Below, piece by piece: positions 36,550-45,447 of a stretch of DNA of 64,000 nt; within the stretch, counting starts at the first letter, position 1, and every line of letters starts with the position of its first letter. The notes below the pieces were generated by a model that searched no databases, was not told the DNA's origin, and worked only from the letters and a program-made list of their open reading frames with translations. Source of the stretch: Providencia rettgeri (GTDB lineage Bacteria > Pseudomonadota > Gammaproteobacteria > Enterobacterales > Enterobacteriaceae); the NCBI RefSeq assembly GCF_023205015.1, contig NZ_CP096258.1:496001-560000 (forward strand), in the 5' to 3' direction. The position numbers were made by a program, and so were the translations under genes.

Positions 36550-38163
36550 ATGACAACAAACTCAACCCCTCAGGTAATTGTGGTGGGCAGTGGGATGAAC
36601 TCCTTAATGTGTGCCGCCTTGTTGGCGGTACGTGGGAAATCAGTCCTTGTTCTTGAGCGAAATGACCGCTTAGGGGGCTGCATTCGCACTGAAAATTTAT
36701 TTGAGGGCTATACCCACGATCTCCTTTCTTGTTGGTACTCCTTATTTGTTGGTAGCCCTGGCTACCAAGAGCTCGAACCCTATTTAAAGCCGTATGGATT
36801 AGAGTTTGCTCAATGTGATTATTCAACGGGGTTAGTGCAACCGGATGGTCAATCGATTGCATTAAAACGGGATATTTCTGAAGCGGCTAAGCAGCTCGAC
36901 CAGTTGGCTCCGGGTGATGGTCTTGCATTTCGTAAGATGGCAGACCAGCTATTTACACAAGATGCAGCGCTCACCTTTGGCCTATTAGGGCAAAACCCAT
37001 ACAGCGCTAATATGTTGAAATTATTGTTCTCTGAATGGCGCAAACGCGGGGTCGATGGCTTGCTTGATTTTGCAAAAGCCGGAATAGAAAGCTTTCGCCG
37101 TTGGTCAGAACGTGAATTACAACATGATTTTAGTCGAGCTTTGATGGCGCCGTGGGTATTACATACCGGACTTGGGCCGGATGAAGCCAGTTCTGCATTA
37201 ATTGGCAAATTGACTTTTGCAGCGGTGGTGGCTGGTGGTATGCCTGTGGTGAAAGGTGGCAGTTCTCGTATCGTGGAAGCGTTTGCAAAGGTTATTGAAG
37301 CGCACGGCGGCAAACTAAAAACGGGTATGCATGTTGAAAAAATCATCACCCAAGGTGAGGGGAAAAATCAACGGGCAACCGGTGTGAAGGTGAATGGGCA
37401 AATCATTGCAGCCGCTGAAAGCGTGGTTTGTAACGTTACCCCAACACAGTTGTATGGTTCATTACTCGAAAATATTTCGCCACAAGTGAGGGAAAAAGCG
37501 AGAGGTTACCGCTATGGGCGTGCAGGTATGCAAATTCATTTTGCTTTAAGCGCCCCTCCTCCTTGGTGCAATCCTGAGTTGTTAAATGTACCACTGGTGC
37601 ATTTCACTGAAAGCATGGAGCAGGTGTGTTTGTCGGTGACACAGGCAAATAATGGTTATTTACCCGATAAACCGACATTTGGTATTGGCCAACCGACTGC
37701 ACTTGATCCCAGTCGAGCCCCCGATGGTGGGTGGATCTTATGGATCCAGATGCAAGAGTTACCTCGAGTTTTAAAAGGGGATTCTGCTGGTGAAATTTTA
37801 ATACCCGATGATGGACGTTGGAATGAACAAGTCAGAGAAGCAGTTGCCGACCGAATTCAGCAGCGTTTAGAGCTCGTAATGCCTGGCTTCTCTCATTTGA
37901 TCGTGGGACGCAAGGCAATCTCTCCTGCAGACCTAGAAAGCTACAACTGTAACCTTGTTGGTGGCGATCCTTATTCAGGGACCTGCTCCCCCGATCAGTT
38001 CTTCTGGTTGCGCCCTTTCGCAGCGAATGGCCAGACAAAAACGCATCAAACCGCAGTCAAAAACCTCTTTCATATCGGCGCTTCAACACACCCAGGTCCC
38101 GGTTTGGGGGGCGGTTCAGGTTATCTTGTCGCTCAAAAATTAGCAGTCAAACGCAGGACATAA
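36550..38163 (+). CDS. CrtI-like FAD-dependent oxidoreductase
   Basis: 537 residues, phytoene-desaturase/amine-oxidase superfamily. The N-terminal dinucleotide motif is 'VVGSGMNSLMCAALLA', where the usual third Gly is Ser, followed by 'LVLERNDRLGGCIRTE'. The C terminus has the family's 'LFHIGASTHPGPGLGGGSGY' FAD contact. No carotenoid genes are near. In this operon the most economical role is oxidation of 3-hydroxyindolin-2-one (dioxindole) to isatin, the one step not covered by the other enzymes. That is inference; oxygen or a quinone may be the acceptor. Confidence 0.78.
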   Translation: MTTNSTPQVIVVGSGMNSLMCAALLAVRGKSVLVLERNDRLGGCIRTENLFEGYTHDLLSCWYSLFVGSPGYQELEPYLKPYGLEFAQCDYSTGLVQPDGQSIALKRDISEAAKQLDQLAPGDGLAFRKMADQLFTQDAALTFGLLGQNPYSANMLKLLFSEWRKRGVDGLLDFAKAGIESFRRWSERELQHDFSRALMAPWVLHTGLGPDEASSALIGKLTFAAVVAGGMPVVKGGSSRIVEAFAKVIEAHGGKLKTGMHVEKIITQGEGKNQRATGVKVNGQIIAAAESVVCNVTPTQLYGSLLENISPQVREKARGYRYGRAGMQIHFALSAPPPWCNPELLNVPLVHFTESMEQVCLSVTQANNGYLPDKPTFGIGQPTALDPSRAPDGGWILWIQMQELPRVLKGDSAGEILIPDDGRWNEQVREAVADRIQQRLELVMPGFSHLIVGRKAISPADLESYNCNLVGGDPYSGTCSPDQFFWLRPFAANGQTKTHQTAVKNLFHIGASTHPGPGLGGGSGYLVAQKLAVKRRT

Positions 38164-38222
38164 TAAATCCGCAAAGGATTTGCGACATAACAGGTAAAGC
38201 ACACACAGTAAGACAACCCACT

Positions 38223-39131
38223 ATGGCAGGAAACATGATGAAAAAAATAACAATCAGTAAGCTTGTAGCAGGTTCGTGTCTCAGCGTACTTTCGTTTGGT
38301 GCGATTGCCACTGAAGGTGGCGGTTTAGGGGTATATCCCGATGGGTTAGAAAACTTTATGTCAGGGGCGCTGCCACCGCAAGGGGTACATGTACTGATGT
38401 ATGGGGGAAATGCCCATTATGACAGCGTTCGTGATAATAAAGGGGATAAAATACCGGTTCCAGGCTTTAGTGTGAATGTTAACGTATTGGCACCGCGTTT
38501 TATTTGGGTGACTGATCAAAAAGTTTTTGGTGGTGATCTGGCTTTCCATACCATTTTGCCGTTGCTAGATGTGACCGCAAAAGCGGCAGGCCAAAAAGAG
38601 ACCAGTCGGGGTCTCGGTGATGTGACTTTTGGTCCTGCTTTAGGTTTTCATCCTTCAGCTGATTTGCATTATGTTGTGGGATTAGATGCCTATGCACCGA
38701 CAGGTAAATACAGCAAAACGGATCCATCTAGCCTTGGAAGAAATTATTGGGCATTACAACCAGTTTGGGCAATTAGTTATATACCGCCTGTTGGTGTAAA
38801 TGCAGATTTGAAAATGATGTATGACTTTAACTTTCGTAATAACGACACAAAAACCCGGTCAGGGCAAGCATTTCACGCTGATTATGCACTAGGGTGGGGA
38901 TTTGGTAATGGTTGGGTGGCAGGGGTAGGCGGCTATGCATTTTTGCAAATGACTGATGATAGCGGCCCAAATTCAGCAGAAGGCAAAGCTCGCGCATACT
39001 CAGTAGGGCCTTCGATTCGTTATGCAAACCCTCAGGGGTGGTTATTTACTGCAAAATGGGAAAAAGACTTTGAAGTTAGAAACCGGCCTGAAGGTTCACA
39101 AATTTATTTGAAAGCATCAATTCCATTTTAA
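38223..39131 (+). CDS. SphA/phenol-MetA-type outer-membrane transporter
   Basis: 302 residues with a signal peptide (cleavage after GAIA), a Gly/aromatic-rich beta-barrel and a C-terminal 'YLKASIPF' ending in Phe. It resembles the SphA/'MetA-pathway of phenol degradation' outer-membrane family ('GLGDVTFGPALGFHP', 'VGLDAYAPTGKY', 'GPSIRYANPQGW'). Members are encoded with aromatic degradation genes and are thought to admit hydrophobic aromatics. Last gene of operon A, 60 bp after the oxidoreductase. An ATG at 38238 (MMKK) is the likely true start, since the first four residues add nothing to the signal peptide. Confidence 0.8.
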   Translation: MAGNMMKKITISKLVAGSCLSVLSFGAIATEGGGLGVYPDGLENFMSGALPPQGVHVLMYGGNAHYDSVRDNKGDKIPVPGFSVNVNVLAPRFIWVTDQKVFGGDLAFHTILPLLDVTAKAAGQKETSRGLGDVTFGPALGFHPSADLHYVVGLDAYAPTGKYSKTDPSSLGRNYWALQPVWAISYIPPVGVNADLKMMYDFNFRNNDTKTRSGQAFHADYALGWGFGNGWVAGVGGYAFLQMTDDSGPNSAEGKARAYSVGPSIRYANPQGWLFTAKWEKDFEVRNRPEGSQIYLKASIPF

Positions 39132-39158
39132 CTCATTATAGACACGTCTTTTCTCTAT

Positions 39159-39190
39159 AACGCCATATAGTTTTAATACTATATGGCGTT
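39159..39190 (+). terminator. Hairpin ending catabolic operon A
   Basis: AACGCCATATAG / CTATATGGCGTT, a perfect 12-bp stem with an 8-nt loop, 28 nt after the last gene. No strong T-run follows. Confidence 0.65.
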
Positions 39191-39665
39191 ACGCTTATTA
39201 ATACTTAAATTTATAGTAATTGTACGCATTTTGAATTTTCTTTATTATTTTTAATTTAAAGTATATACACGTATTTTCTATGTATAAAAACTTAAGTAAT
39301 ATATTAAAGCTATATCCATTTTAGTGTATTTTCTTATCCCGAATGTTCTCCTGCATTTAATTCTTTTAAATAATCAAGTTTCTATCTTTATGTTTAATTT
39401 GATTATTTCCATAACACCCTTAAATAAACATTAAATGTCAAATAAAACATTTAATTTAGTTTAATTTTATGTATTATGATTAATGTCATCCAGAGTACGG
39501 TTGTTTTAAATCTGGTTTTTTATCATGAAGTAATATCTAGTATTAGTTTTCAAAATATTAATAAAGAAACATCTGCTAACATTCATTAATAATTAAGCGC
39601 TCTACTTTGGGTTTGTTTAATTAAAATCTAATGTAAATACTGCTCTTTAATTAGAGGGACATATC
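39191..39665. other. Very AT-rich leader of the fimbrial operon
   Basis: About 475 bp without an ORF. The composition is far more AT-rich than the catabolic genes on its left, as expected of H-NS-bound fimbrial promoters. I found no clear invertible-element inverted repeats and no recombinase gene nearby. Confidence 0.55.
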
Positions 39666-40292
39666 ATGAAAAAACTATTATTAACTGTGATGATTACAAC
39701 AAGCTGTTTTTCATTAAATTCATTTGCCGCAACCGATACTGTTGGTGGTGGTCAGGTGAATTTTTTTGGTAAAGTTACTGATATTTCTTGTACTATTTCA
39801 GTTGATGGTCAAGGAAGTAACGCTAGCGTATATTTAGCGCCAGTTTCAATTAAAGAAGTGAAAGCCGCCGCTGCTTTTACATATTTAAAACCGAAATCAT
39901 TTGTTATTGATGTAACAAACTGTACTCAAACAGCAACATCAACACGTGCAGACGTTGATGTTAAATTAGATATGAAACGAATTGGTGTATATTGGAATGG
40001 CGGTAATATACTACAGAATCCACCTACAGGAGCAGAGGGATATTTAGCAAATACAGAGTCAACAGGAGCTAAAAATATCCAGCTTGTGTTAGCAACAAAA
40101 GGTGATTCTTCTTTATCCGGCACTAAAATTATCCCTGGTGATCCAAATCAAGCAAAAGTTGTTACAGACTTAACATCGATTAAAGATGGTGCTCGATTTA
40201 CTTATTTTATTGGCTATTCAGCACCAAGCCCTTCTATTGTGACAACGGGTTTAGTTAATAGCTATGCAACCTATGAAATAACGTATAAGTAA
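39666..40292 (+). CDS. Fimbrial major subunit
   Basis: 208 residues with a signal peptide ending at SFA-AT. The mature N terminus 'VGGGQVNFFGKVTDISCTISVDG' and the C terminus 'ATYEITYK' with penultimate Tyr fit chaperone-usher pilins. Two Cys (about 40 and 85) should form the conserved disulfide. It is the first gene of a four-gene chaperone-usher operon and so probably the main shaft subunit. GAGGGAC ribosome binding site ahead of the ATG. Confidence 0.87.
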   Translation: MKKLLLTVMITTSCFSLNSFAATDTVGGGQVNFFGKVTDISCTISVDGQGSNASVYLAPVSIKEVKAAAAFTYLKPKSFVIDVTNCTQTATSTRADVDVKLDMKRIGVYWNGGNILQNPPTGAEGYLANTESTGAKNIQLVLATKGDSSLSGTKIIPGDPNQAKVVTDLTSIKDGARFTYFIGYSAPSPSIVTTGLVNSYATYEITYK

Positions 40293-40345
40293 TTTTTGCA
40301 TTATTGTTATAACAGGCGGTAGTTTTACTACCGCCTATAAAAGAG

Positions 40346-41056
40346 GTGAAAATGAAAATACTGAGTTTATTAAATATTTCTTTGTTGTTTATTTGTCATT
40401 TTTCTTTTGCCAATAATATCATTGTTAATGGTACTCGGTTTATTTACTCTGAAAATGACAAAGAAATTACGGTCCAACTAAATAATACAGCAAATAGACC
40501 TGCGGTTGCTCAAGTTTGGCTTGACGAAGGTGACCCGAAGGCCCTTCCAGAAACAATTAAAACGCCTTTTCAAATAACACCACCAATATCCAAAATTTCT
40601 GCGAATGGCGGGCAAACAATTCGAATAAAATTGGTTGATAGAACATTATTGTCCACAGATAAAGAAACGTTATATTGGTTAAATTTATTGGATATTCCAC
40701 CAATTACAAAATCAGAAAGAAACGCTGAGCAAAATATGCTACAACTCGCAATTCGCTCTCGCTTTAAATTTATGTATCGTCCGAAAAAATTGGGTAGTAG
40801 AGAGTTAGCCCCTGAACAGTTACAGATTTTTGCTGGTAAACAAAATATCCAAGTTAAGAACCCCACTCCCTTTTTTATTACAATCACTGCGATTAATGAC
40901 GAGAAGAAAACACTTAATACCGAAGCATTTATGTTAGCGCCGGGGGAATCTCAAACGATCAAAATTAATGGAGTCGTAAATTCAGGAGATAATATAACAA
41001 TCAATAATATTAATGATTATGGTGCAGAGGTTCCAGCAAAAATAAAAGTAAAATGA
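40346..41056 (+). CDS. Fimbrial periplasmic chaperone (PapD-like)
   Basis: 236 residues with a signal peptide (cleavage after SFA). The two Ig-like domains carry PapD signatures: 'GTRFIYSENDKEITVQLNNTANRPAVAQVWLDEGD', region 17-52, 'TPPISKISANGGQTIRI' and 'ETLYWLNLLDIPP'. It caps pilin subunits by donor-strand complementation and delivers them to the usher. Preceded by AAGAGGTGA. Confidence 0.9.
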   Translation: MKMKILSLLNISLLFICHFSFANNIIVNGTRFIYSENDKEITVQLNNTANRPAVAQVWLDEGDPKALPETIKTPFQITPPISKISANGGQTIRIKLVDRTLLSTDKETLYWLNLLDIPPITKSERNAEQNMLQLAIRSRFKFMYRPKKLGSRELAPEQLQIFAGKQNIQVKNPTPFFITITAINDEKKTLNTEAFMLAPGESQTIKINGVVNSGDNITINNINDYGAEVPAKIKVK

Positions 41057-41074
41057 TCGGATGCAAGGATGAAT

Positions 41075-43558
41075 ATGCGATTTAAAAAAAATAAAGCTAT
41101 TTTTTTCACATTATCGATTGTTCCCATATTGGTTGTAACCAGTGAAGTTCACGCTGAAGAACAAAGCTCAGATGAAATATATGAGTTTAATAGTGGTTTT
41201 ATTGTCGGCAGCCAGGAAAGTATCGATCTTACCCATTTTAATGAAAATGAATTAAGGGAAGGGCTTTACTCAATTGATTTTTATGTTAATGGCTATTGGA
41301 AAGGTCGACATGAAATTCAATTAAGCAAAAGAGATAAGCAAAATATAGCAGCCTGTTATTCAAATACTCTATTAATGAGTTTATCAATTAACACTACCGC
41401 ATTGAATCCAACTCTCAGTCGTAGTGAACAACCGTGTGGTTTTCTGAAGGAATGGAACAACGATAGTAATATTAAGGAAACTTTCGACCCGACTAGCCTC
41501 AGGTTAGATTTAACGCTACCTCAACTCTATATCATACAGTCACAAGCTGGCTATGTGCCACCTGAATTCTGGGACAAAGGAATTCCTGCATTAAATACAG
41601 CGTATCAAGCTAACTTTTATAGTAATAACCTTTCAGACTCATCCATTGAACGCTATTCCACGATGTATCTTGGCATTAATTCGGGTTTTTCATATAACGG
41701 TTGGCAATTAAAACACATCGGTAATGCAGCATGGCAGGAAGGTGACAGTTTTCGATGGGATAGCAATCAAACTTATCTTCAAGCGCCATTAGTGTCTATG
41801 AAATCAACCATGACGATGGGGCAATTTTATACCGAAGGTAACTTATTTGATAGTGTGAGTTTACGGGGTGTGAAAATAGCAACGGATGACAGTATGTACC
41901 TTGATGGTGTTACAAATTATACACCGGAAATCCGTGGGATAGCCCAAAGTAATGCATTAGTTACTGTTCGACAAAATAACACCGTTATCTATCAAACGAC
42001 TGTTCCTCCGGGGCCATTTAATTTACAAGATGGAACGCCGTCAGGTTATGGTAATGACCTTGAAGTGATTATCAAAGAAGCGGATGGAAGTGAAAGCTCT
42101 TTTTTTGTTCCGTATTCTTCATTACCCCAGCTCTTAAGACCTAAGTTTACCCGCTACCAAATAGCAACAGGTAAGTTAGATCAAAATAGTTATCATCACC
42201 GCCCTTATATTATTCAAGGGACATTACAGCATGGCTACAATAATTATTTCACATTCTATACGGGTATTAATGCGTATGATGATTATCAAGCGTACATGCT
42301 GGGTACTGCTATTAATACGCAAGTCGGGGCGTTGGCTTACGACATTACGAGTGCAAGAATGAAAACACAAAACCATCGAGAAAATGGTTTTAAGCATCAG
42401 TTAACACTAAATAAATTATTTTCAGATACAAAAACGAACTTTATTGTTAGCGGTAATGTTCGTTCAAATGAGTCTTACTATAATTTGAATGAATCACTTT
42501 ATCTTATTGATAATGAAAAGCGCCAAACAACTAGCCAACTACGGCATGAAAAGAAAAGTCTCAATTACACCATTAACCAAGAACTCCCCGAAAGCTATGG
42601 TGGTTTTTATTTTACTGGGCGGATAGTTGATTATTGGGATGATAGGGACACTGAAAAACAATACCAATTTAACTATTATAATCATTTTGATAAGTTATCT
42701 TACTCCATTTCTTTTATACGGCTTTATTCCGACAATTATAATAATAGTAAAGACGACAGGATAAGTATTAACCTTAGCTATCCATTATATTTTGGTGACA
42801 ACCAACATATCTCATTGACATCAAATACTATTTTCAATAACTCATCATTTGATGCAACCCAACTAGGGATTAATGGTTCTCTCGATGAAGATAACAATTG
42901 GGTTTATGGCATAAACTCTTCTTTCTCAAATAATAGTAATAATAACATCGCATTAAATACTGCTTATCGAACGCCTTATTCTGCTTTAAATGCAAGTTAT
43001 AGCCATGGAAAACGTTATCGTCAGTATGCTCTAGGCGCTAATGGTTCAATGGTGTTTCATGCCGATGGCGTCACTTTTTCGCCAAATATATCCCAAACGA
43101 TGGCTTTGATAGAAGCGAAAGATGCTCAGGGAGCTTCAATTGTAGGATCTCCGGGGACTCATATTGATAGTCAAGGCTATGCACTTGCATCTTATATGCG
43201 CCCATATCGCGTCAATACTATTGAACTCGACCCTAAAGGAAGCTCAGAAGATATTGTTTTTCAAAATACACTTAAAAACGTAGTCCCTTATGAAGGGAGT
43301 ATCGTTAAAGTCAGCTTTGGTACGAAAGTTGAAAAGAGTAAAGTATTTGAAGTTAAACGCATTAACAATCAACCACTTCCATTTGGCGCTGAAATTAAAG
43401 GGGACTCAGGAGCATCGATAGGCAGTGTCGGGCAGGGGAGTAATATATTTGTTAATGATGAATATGAAGGTAAGGCAACGGTTGTTTGGCATGAGGGGGA
43501 GTGCTCATTCTTGCTTAACAAACAAATTGAATTGAATAGGAACATAATATGCGAATAG
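41075..43558 (+). CDS. Fimbrial outer-membrane usher
   Basis: About 827 residues. I use the ATG at 41075 because the AAGGA Shine-Dalgarno directly overlaps the upstream in-frame ATG at 41069. Signal peptide to about residue 27, then the usher N-terminal domain ('FNSGFIVGSQESIDLTHF', 'EGLYSIDFYVNG'), a central 24-stranded barrel with plug ('TPEIRGIAQSNALVTVRQNN') and the C-terminal domains ('VVPYEGSIVKVSFGTKV', 'LPFGAEI', 'GEC'). Full length for FimD/PapC-type proteins. The stop overlaps the next gene by 10 bp. Confidence 0.92.
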   Translation: MRFKKNKAIFFTLSIVPILVVTSEVHAEEQSSDEIYEFNSGFIVGSQESIDLTHFNENELREGLYSIDFYVNGYWKGRHEIQLSKRDKQNIAACYSNTLLMSLSINTTALNPTLSRSEQPCGFLKEWNNDSNIKETFDPTSLRLDLTLPQLYIIQSQAGYVPPEFWDKGIPALNTAYQANFYSNNLSDSSIERYSTMYLGINSGFSYNGWQLKHIGNAAWQEGDSFRWDSNQTYLQAPLVSMKSTMTMGQFYTEGNLFDSVSLRGVKIATDDSMYLDGVTNYTPEIRGIAQSNALVTVRQNNTVIYQTTVPPGPFNLQDGTPSGYGNDLEVIIKEADGSESSFFVPYSSLPQLLRPKFTRYQIATGKLDQNSYHHRPYIIQGTLQHGYNNYFTFYTGINAYDDYQAYMLGTAINTQVGALAYDITSARMKTQNHRENGFKHQLTLNKLFSDTKTNFIVSGNVRSNESYYNLNESLYLIDNEKRQTTSQLRHEKKSLNYTINQELPESYGGFYFTGRIVDYWDDRDTEKQYQFNYYNHFDKLSYSISFIRLYSDNYNNSKDDRISINLSYPLYFGDNQHISLTSNTIFNNSSFDATQLGINGSLDEDNNWVYGINSSFSNNSNNNIALNTAYRTPYSALNASYSHGKRYRQYALGANGSMVFHADGVTFSPNISQTMALIEAKDAQGASIVGSPGTHIDSQGYALASYMRPYRVNTIELDPKGSSEDIVFQNTLKNVVPYEGSIVKVSFGTKVEKSKVFEVKRINNQPLPFGAEIKGDSGASIGSVGQGSNIFVNDEYEGKATVVWHEGECSFLLNKQIELNRNIICE

Positions 43559-44544
43559 TTTATTTATATTATTTTTCTGCTATTTTTTACGTTAGCACTC
43601 CTGTGATGGCTGACTGTGTTCGCTCCTCAGTGCCCCCCGTCGACATTAACATGGAATTAGGTCGCGTGGTCGTGAGCCCTGAATTACCCGTTGGTACTAT
43701 AATTCGGGAACGAACATGGAATATGGATATGGCAACATCTGTATGGGCTGAATGTAGCGGCGGTACGGTATTAGATGCAAAAGTTGTCGCTAGTAAGCCT
43801 ATGTCTGGGGATAATATTATCGAAACGAATGTGCCTGGAATTGGCTTGCGGTTTATTCGTGATGCTGATGGCGGGAAGATAAAAATCACTTATCCCGGCC
43901 ATTATACCGTGCCTGGGGAAGGTACAAAAAATGTTGTACTCGCGGGATCTACGTTTACCATTCAAGTGATTAAAATTGCAGATGTCACTGGTTCGGGGTC
44001 AATCCACCAAGGAGAGTACACCCGTTATGGTTATTTACCTGACTCGATATCTCCTGCATTGATTACACGTTTGAATGCTGATGCTATTACGATTGTTTCT
44101 CCTTCCTGCAAAATAACCTCTGGCGTAAACCAAAATGTAATAATGAAATCAGTGAAAAAAAGTGAGTTTACAGGTTTAGGATCAACTGCAGGTTTAACAC
44201 CCTTTGCGATTACTATGTTATGTAGCGGCGGTGTTAATGCGTCCAATACATCTAATATTTATATGTCGTTTAATGGTGAACTTGCACCAGATACAAATAA
44301 AACTCAAGGTGTACTTGAAAATAGTTTAACAGAGCTTCAAGCGGCGGATGGGGTAGGGGTACAGGTTCTGACCAAAGAAGATAAACCATTGGAATGGGAT
44401 AAAAATTATTTGGTAGGAAGTGTGGGAATACTTCAAGAAAAATCAATAAATCTTAATTACATAGCTAAATATTATCAATATAAAAAAGAAATAACACCAG
44501 GAAAAATACAAGCTAAGATGATTTTTAATATTTCTTACGATTAG
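43549..44544 (+). CDS. Fimbrial tip adhesin-like subunit
   Basis: 331 residues, signal peptide ending near VMA. About twice the length of a pilin, so probably a two-domain adhesin: an N-terminal receptor-binding half with Cys pairs ('ADCVRSSVPPVD', 'WAECSGGT') and a C-terminal pilin half ('SPSCKITSGVNQNVIMKSV', 'PFAITMLCSGGVN', ending 'AKMIFNISYD'). It overlaps the usher gene end. The receptor is unknown. Terminator downstream. Confidence 0.82.
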   Translation: MRIVYLYYFSAIFYVSTPVMADCVRSSVPPVDINMELGRVVVSPELPVGTIIRERTWNMDMATSVWAECSGGTVLDAKVVASKPMSGDNIIETNVPGIGLRFIRDADGGKIKITYPGHYTVPGEGTKNVVLAGSTFTIQVIKIADVTGSGSIHQGEYTRYGYLPDSISPALITRLNADAITIVSPSCKITSGVNQNVIMKSVKKSEFTGLGSTAGLTPFAITMLCSGGVNASNTSNIYMSFNGELAPDTNKTQGVLENSLTELQAADGVGVQVLTKEDKPLEWDKNYLVGSVGILQEKSINLNYIAKYYQYKKEITPGKIQAKMIFNISYD

Positions 44545-44587
44545 TAAAAACATCTATAGTAAATATATCTATATTAATTAAATTGAA

Positions 44588-44628
44588 ATGGTTCCCTAGT
44601 ATTTTATTAGGGGATCATTTTTTTTGTT
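44588..44628 (+). terminator. Intrinsic terminator of the fimbrial operon
   Basis: TTCCCTA / TAGGGGA hairpin within a longer imperfect stem, followed by TTTTTTTT. Confidence 0.75.
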
Positions 44629-44970
44629 ATTTTTATAGCGGGTTTTTTTATCTAGTAATTTGAATGTAAATGTATTTTTTACTTCTAAGATATAAATCAA
44701 ATCGACAAAGTGTAATTATTTATTAGAAAGTGTGTTGACATAAAAATTTAACTTAGTATCATTCCGCTCGACTTAACTAAGGTCAAATATAATCTATTTT
44801 AAAACGTATTATTACTTATTTTTTAAATACGTTTATGGTTGTTAATTAATTTAATTTCACAGCAATGTTTTTTTCAACTCATTGAATTTTATTTTTAATT
44901 TGATATGTGATTGTATTCGGCCTCTACAAACCAATCTTTAAAATTAATTCAATGAATAGAGTGAGTTACA
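44629..44970. other. AT-rich intergenic stretch, no gene
   Basis: About 340 bp, strongly AT-rich, between the fimbrial terminator and the small pilin-like ORF. No ORF or structured RNA recognised; probably contains the promoter of the small gene. Confidence 0.5.
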
Positions 44971-45267
44971 ATGAAATTTATCGTTATATTATTCTCTTTT
45001 TTGTTTTCTTTTTTTACATACAGCATGGAAAATAGTGGAGGGAAGGTTTATTTTGGTGGGTATGTCTTTGAAGAACCTTGTAATTATAAAACAACAGTTA
45101 ACCATATAGTATTAACTTGTGATGAGAGGGATAATAATAAAAACCATTATTATCAAATTTCCTCATTAAATGAAAGTGAAACTAAGATTGATTCGATTAA
45201 AATTTCGGATATTAATTTGTCTAAGATATCAATCAATTCTGCGATTACGACTATTTCATATAGGTAG
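44971..45267 (+). CDS. Miniature pilin-like secreted protein
   Basis: 98 residues with a strong signal peptide (about 1-18). The mature start 'MENSGGKVYFGGYVFEEPCNY' is the N-terminal strand of a fimbrial subunit, and the end 'ITTISYR' mimics a pilin C-terminal beta-strand, but the middle of the fold is missing (normal pilins have about 150-170 mature residues). Two Cys (about 37 and 50) are close together. It has its own hairpin terminator and a GAGTGAG ribosome binding site. It may be a decayed subunit or a small terminator/assembly protein; I cannot tell. Confidence 0.6.
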   Translation: MKFIVILFSFLFSFFTYSMENSGGKVYFGGYVFEEPCNYKTTVNHIVLTCDERDNNKNHYYQISSLNESETKIDSIKISDINLSKISINSAITTISYR

Positions 45268-45327
45268 TAATACCAGTAAATAAAGAATATACGTTGTCCT
45301 TTTCTACTTTCAGTTCTCATTTAGATC

Positions 45328-45368
45328 ACCCCCCTCAATCTATAATTTAGAAAGGGGGGCTATTTTTA
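45328..45368. terminator. G/C-block hairpin between convergent genes
   Basis: CCCCCCT ... AGGGGGG with an AT-rich loop, followed by 'ctattttt'. Lies between the miniature pilin gene and the convergent AraC gene. Confidence 0.7.
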
Positions 45369-45447
45369 AAAGTAATACTATAAATAGAAAATAATATATA
45401 ACATTATTGATATTAATTTTATATTGTTAAATGACTGTTATAGATAA

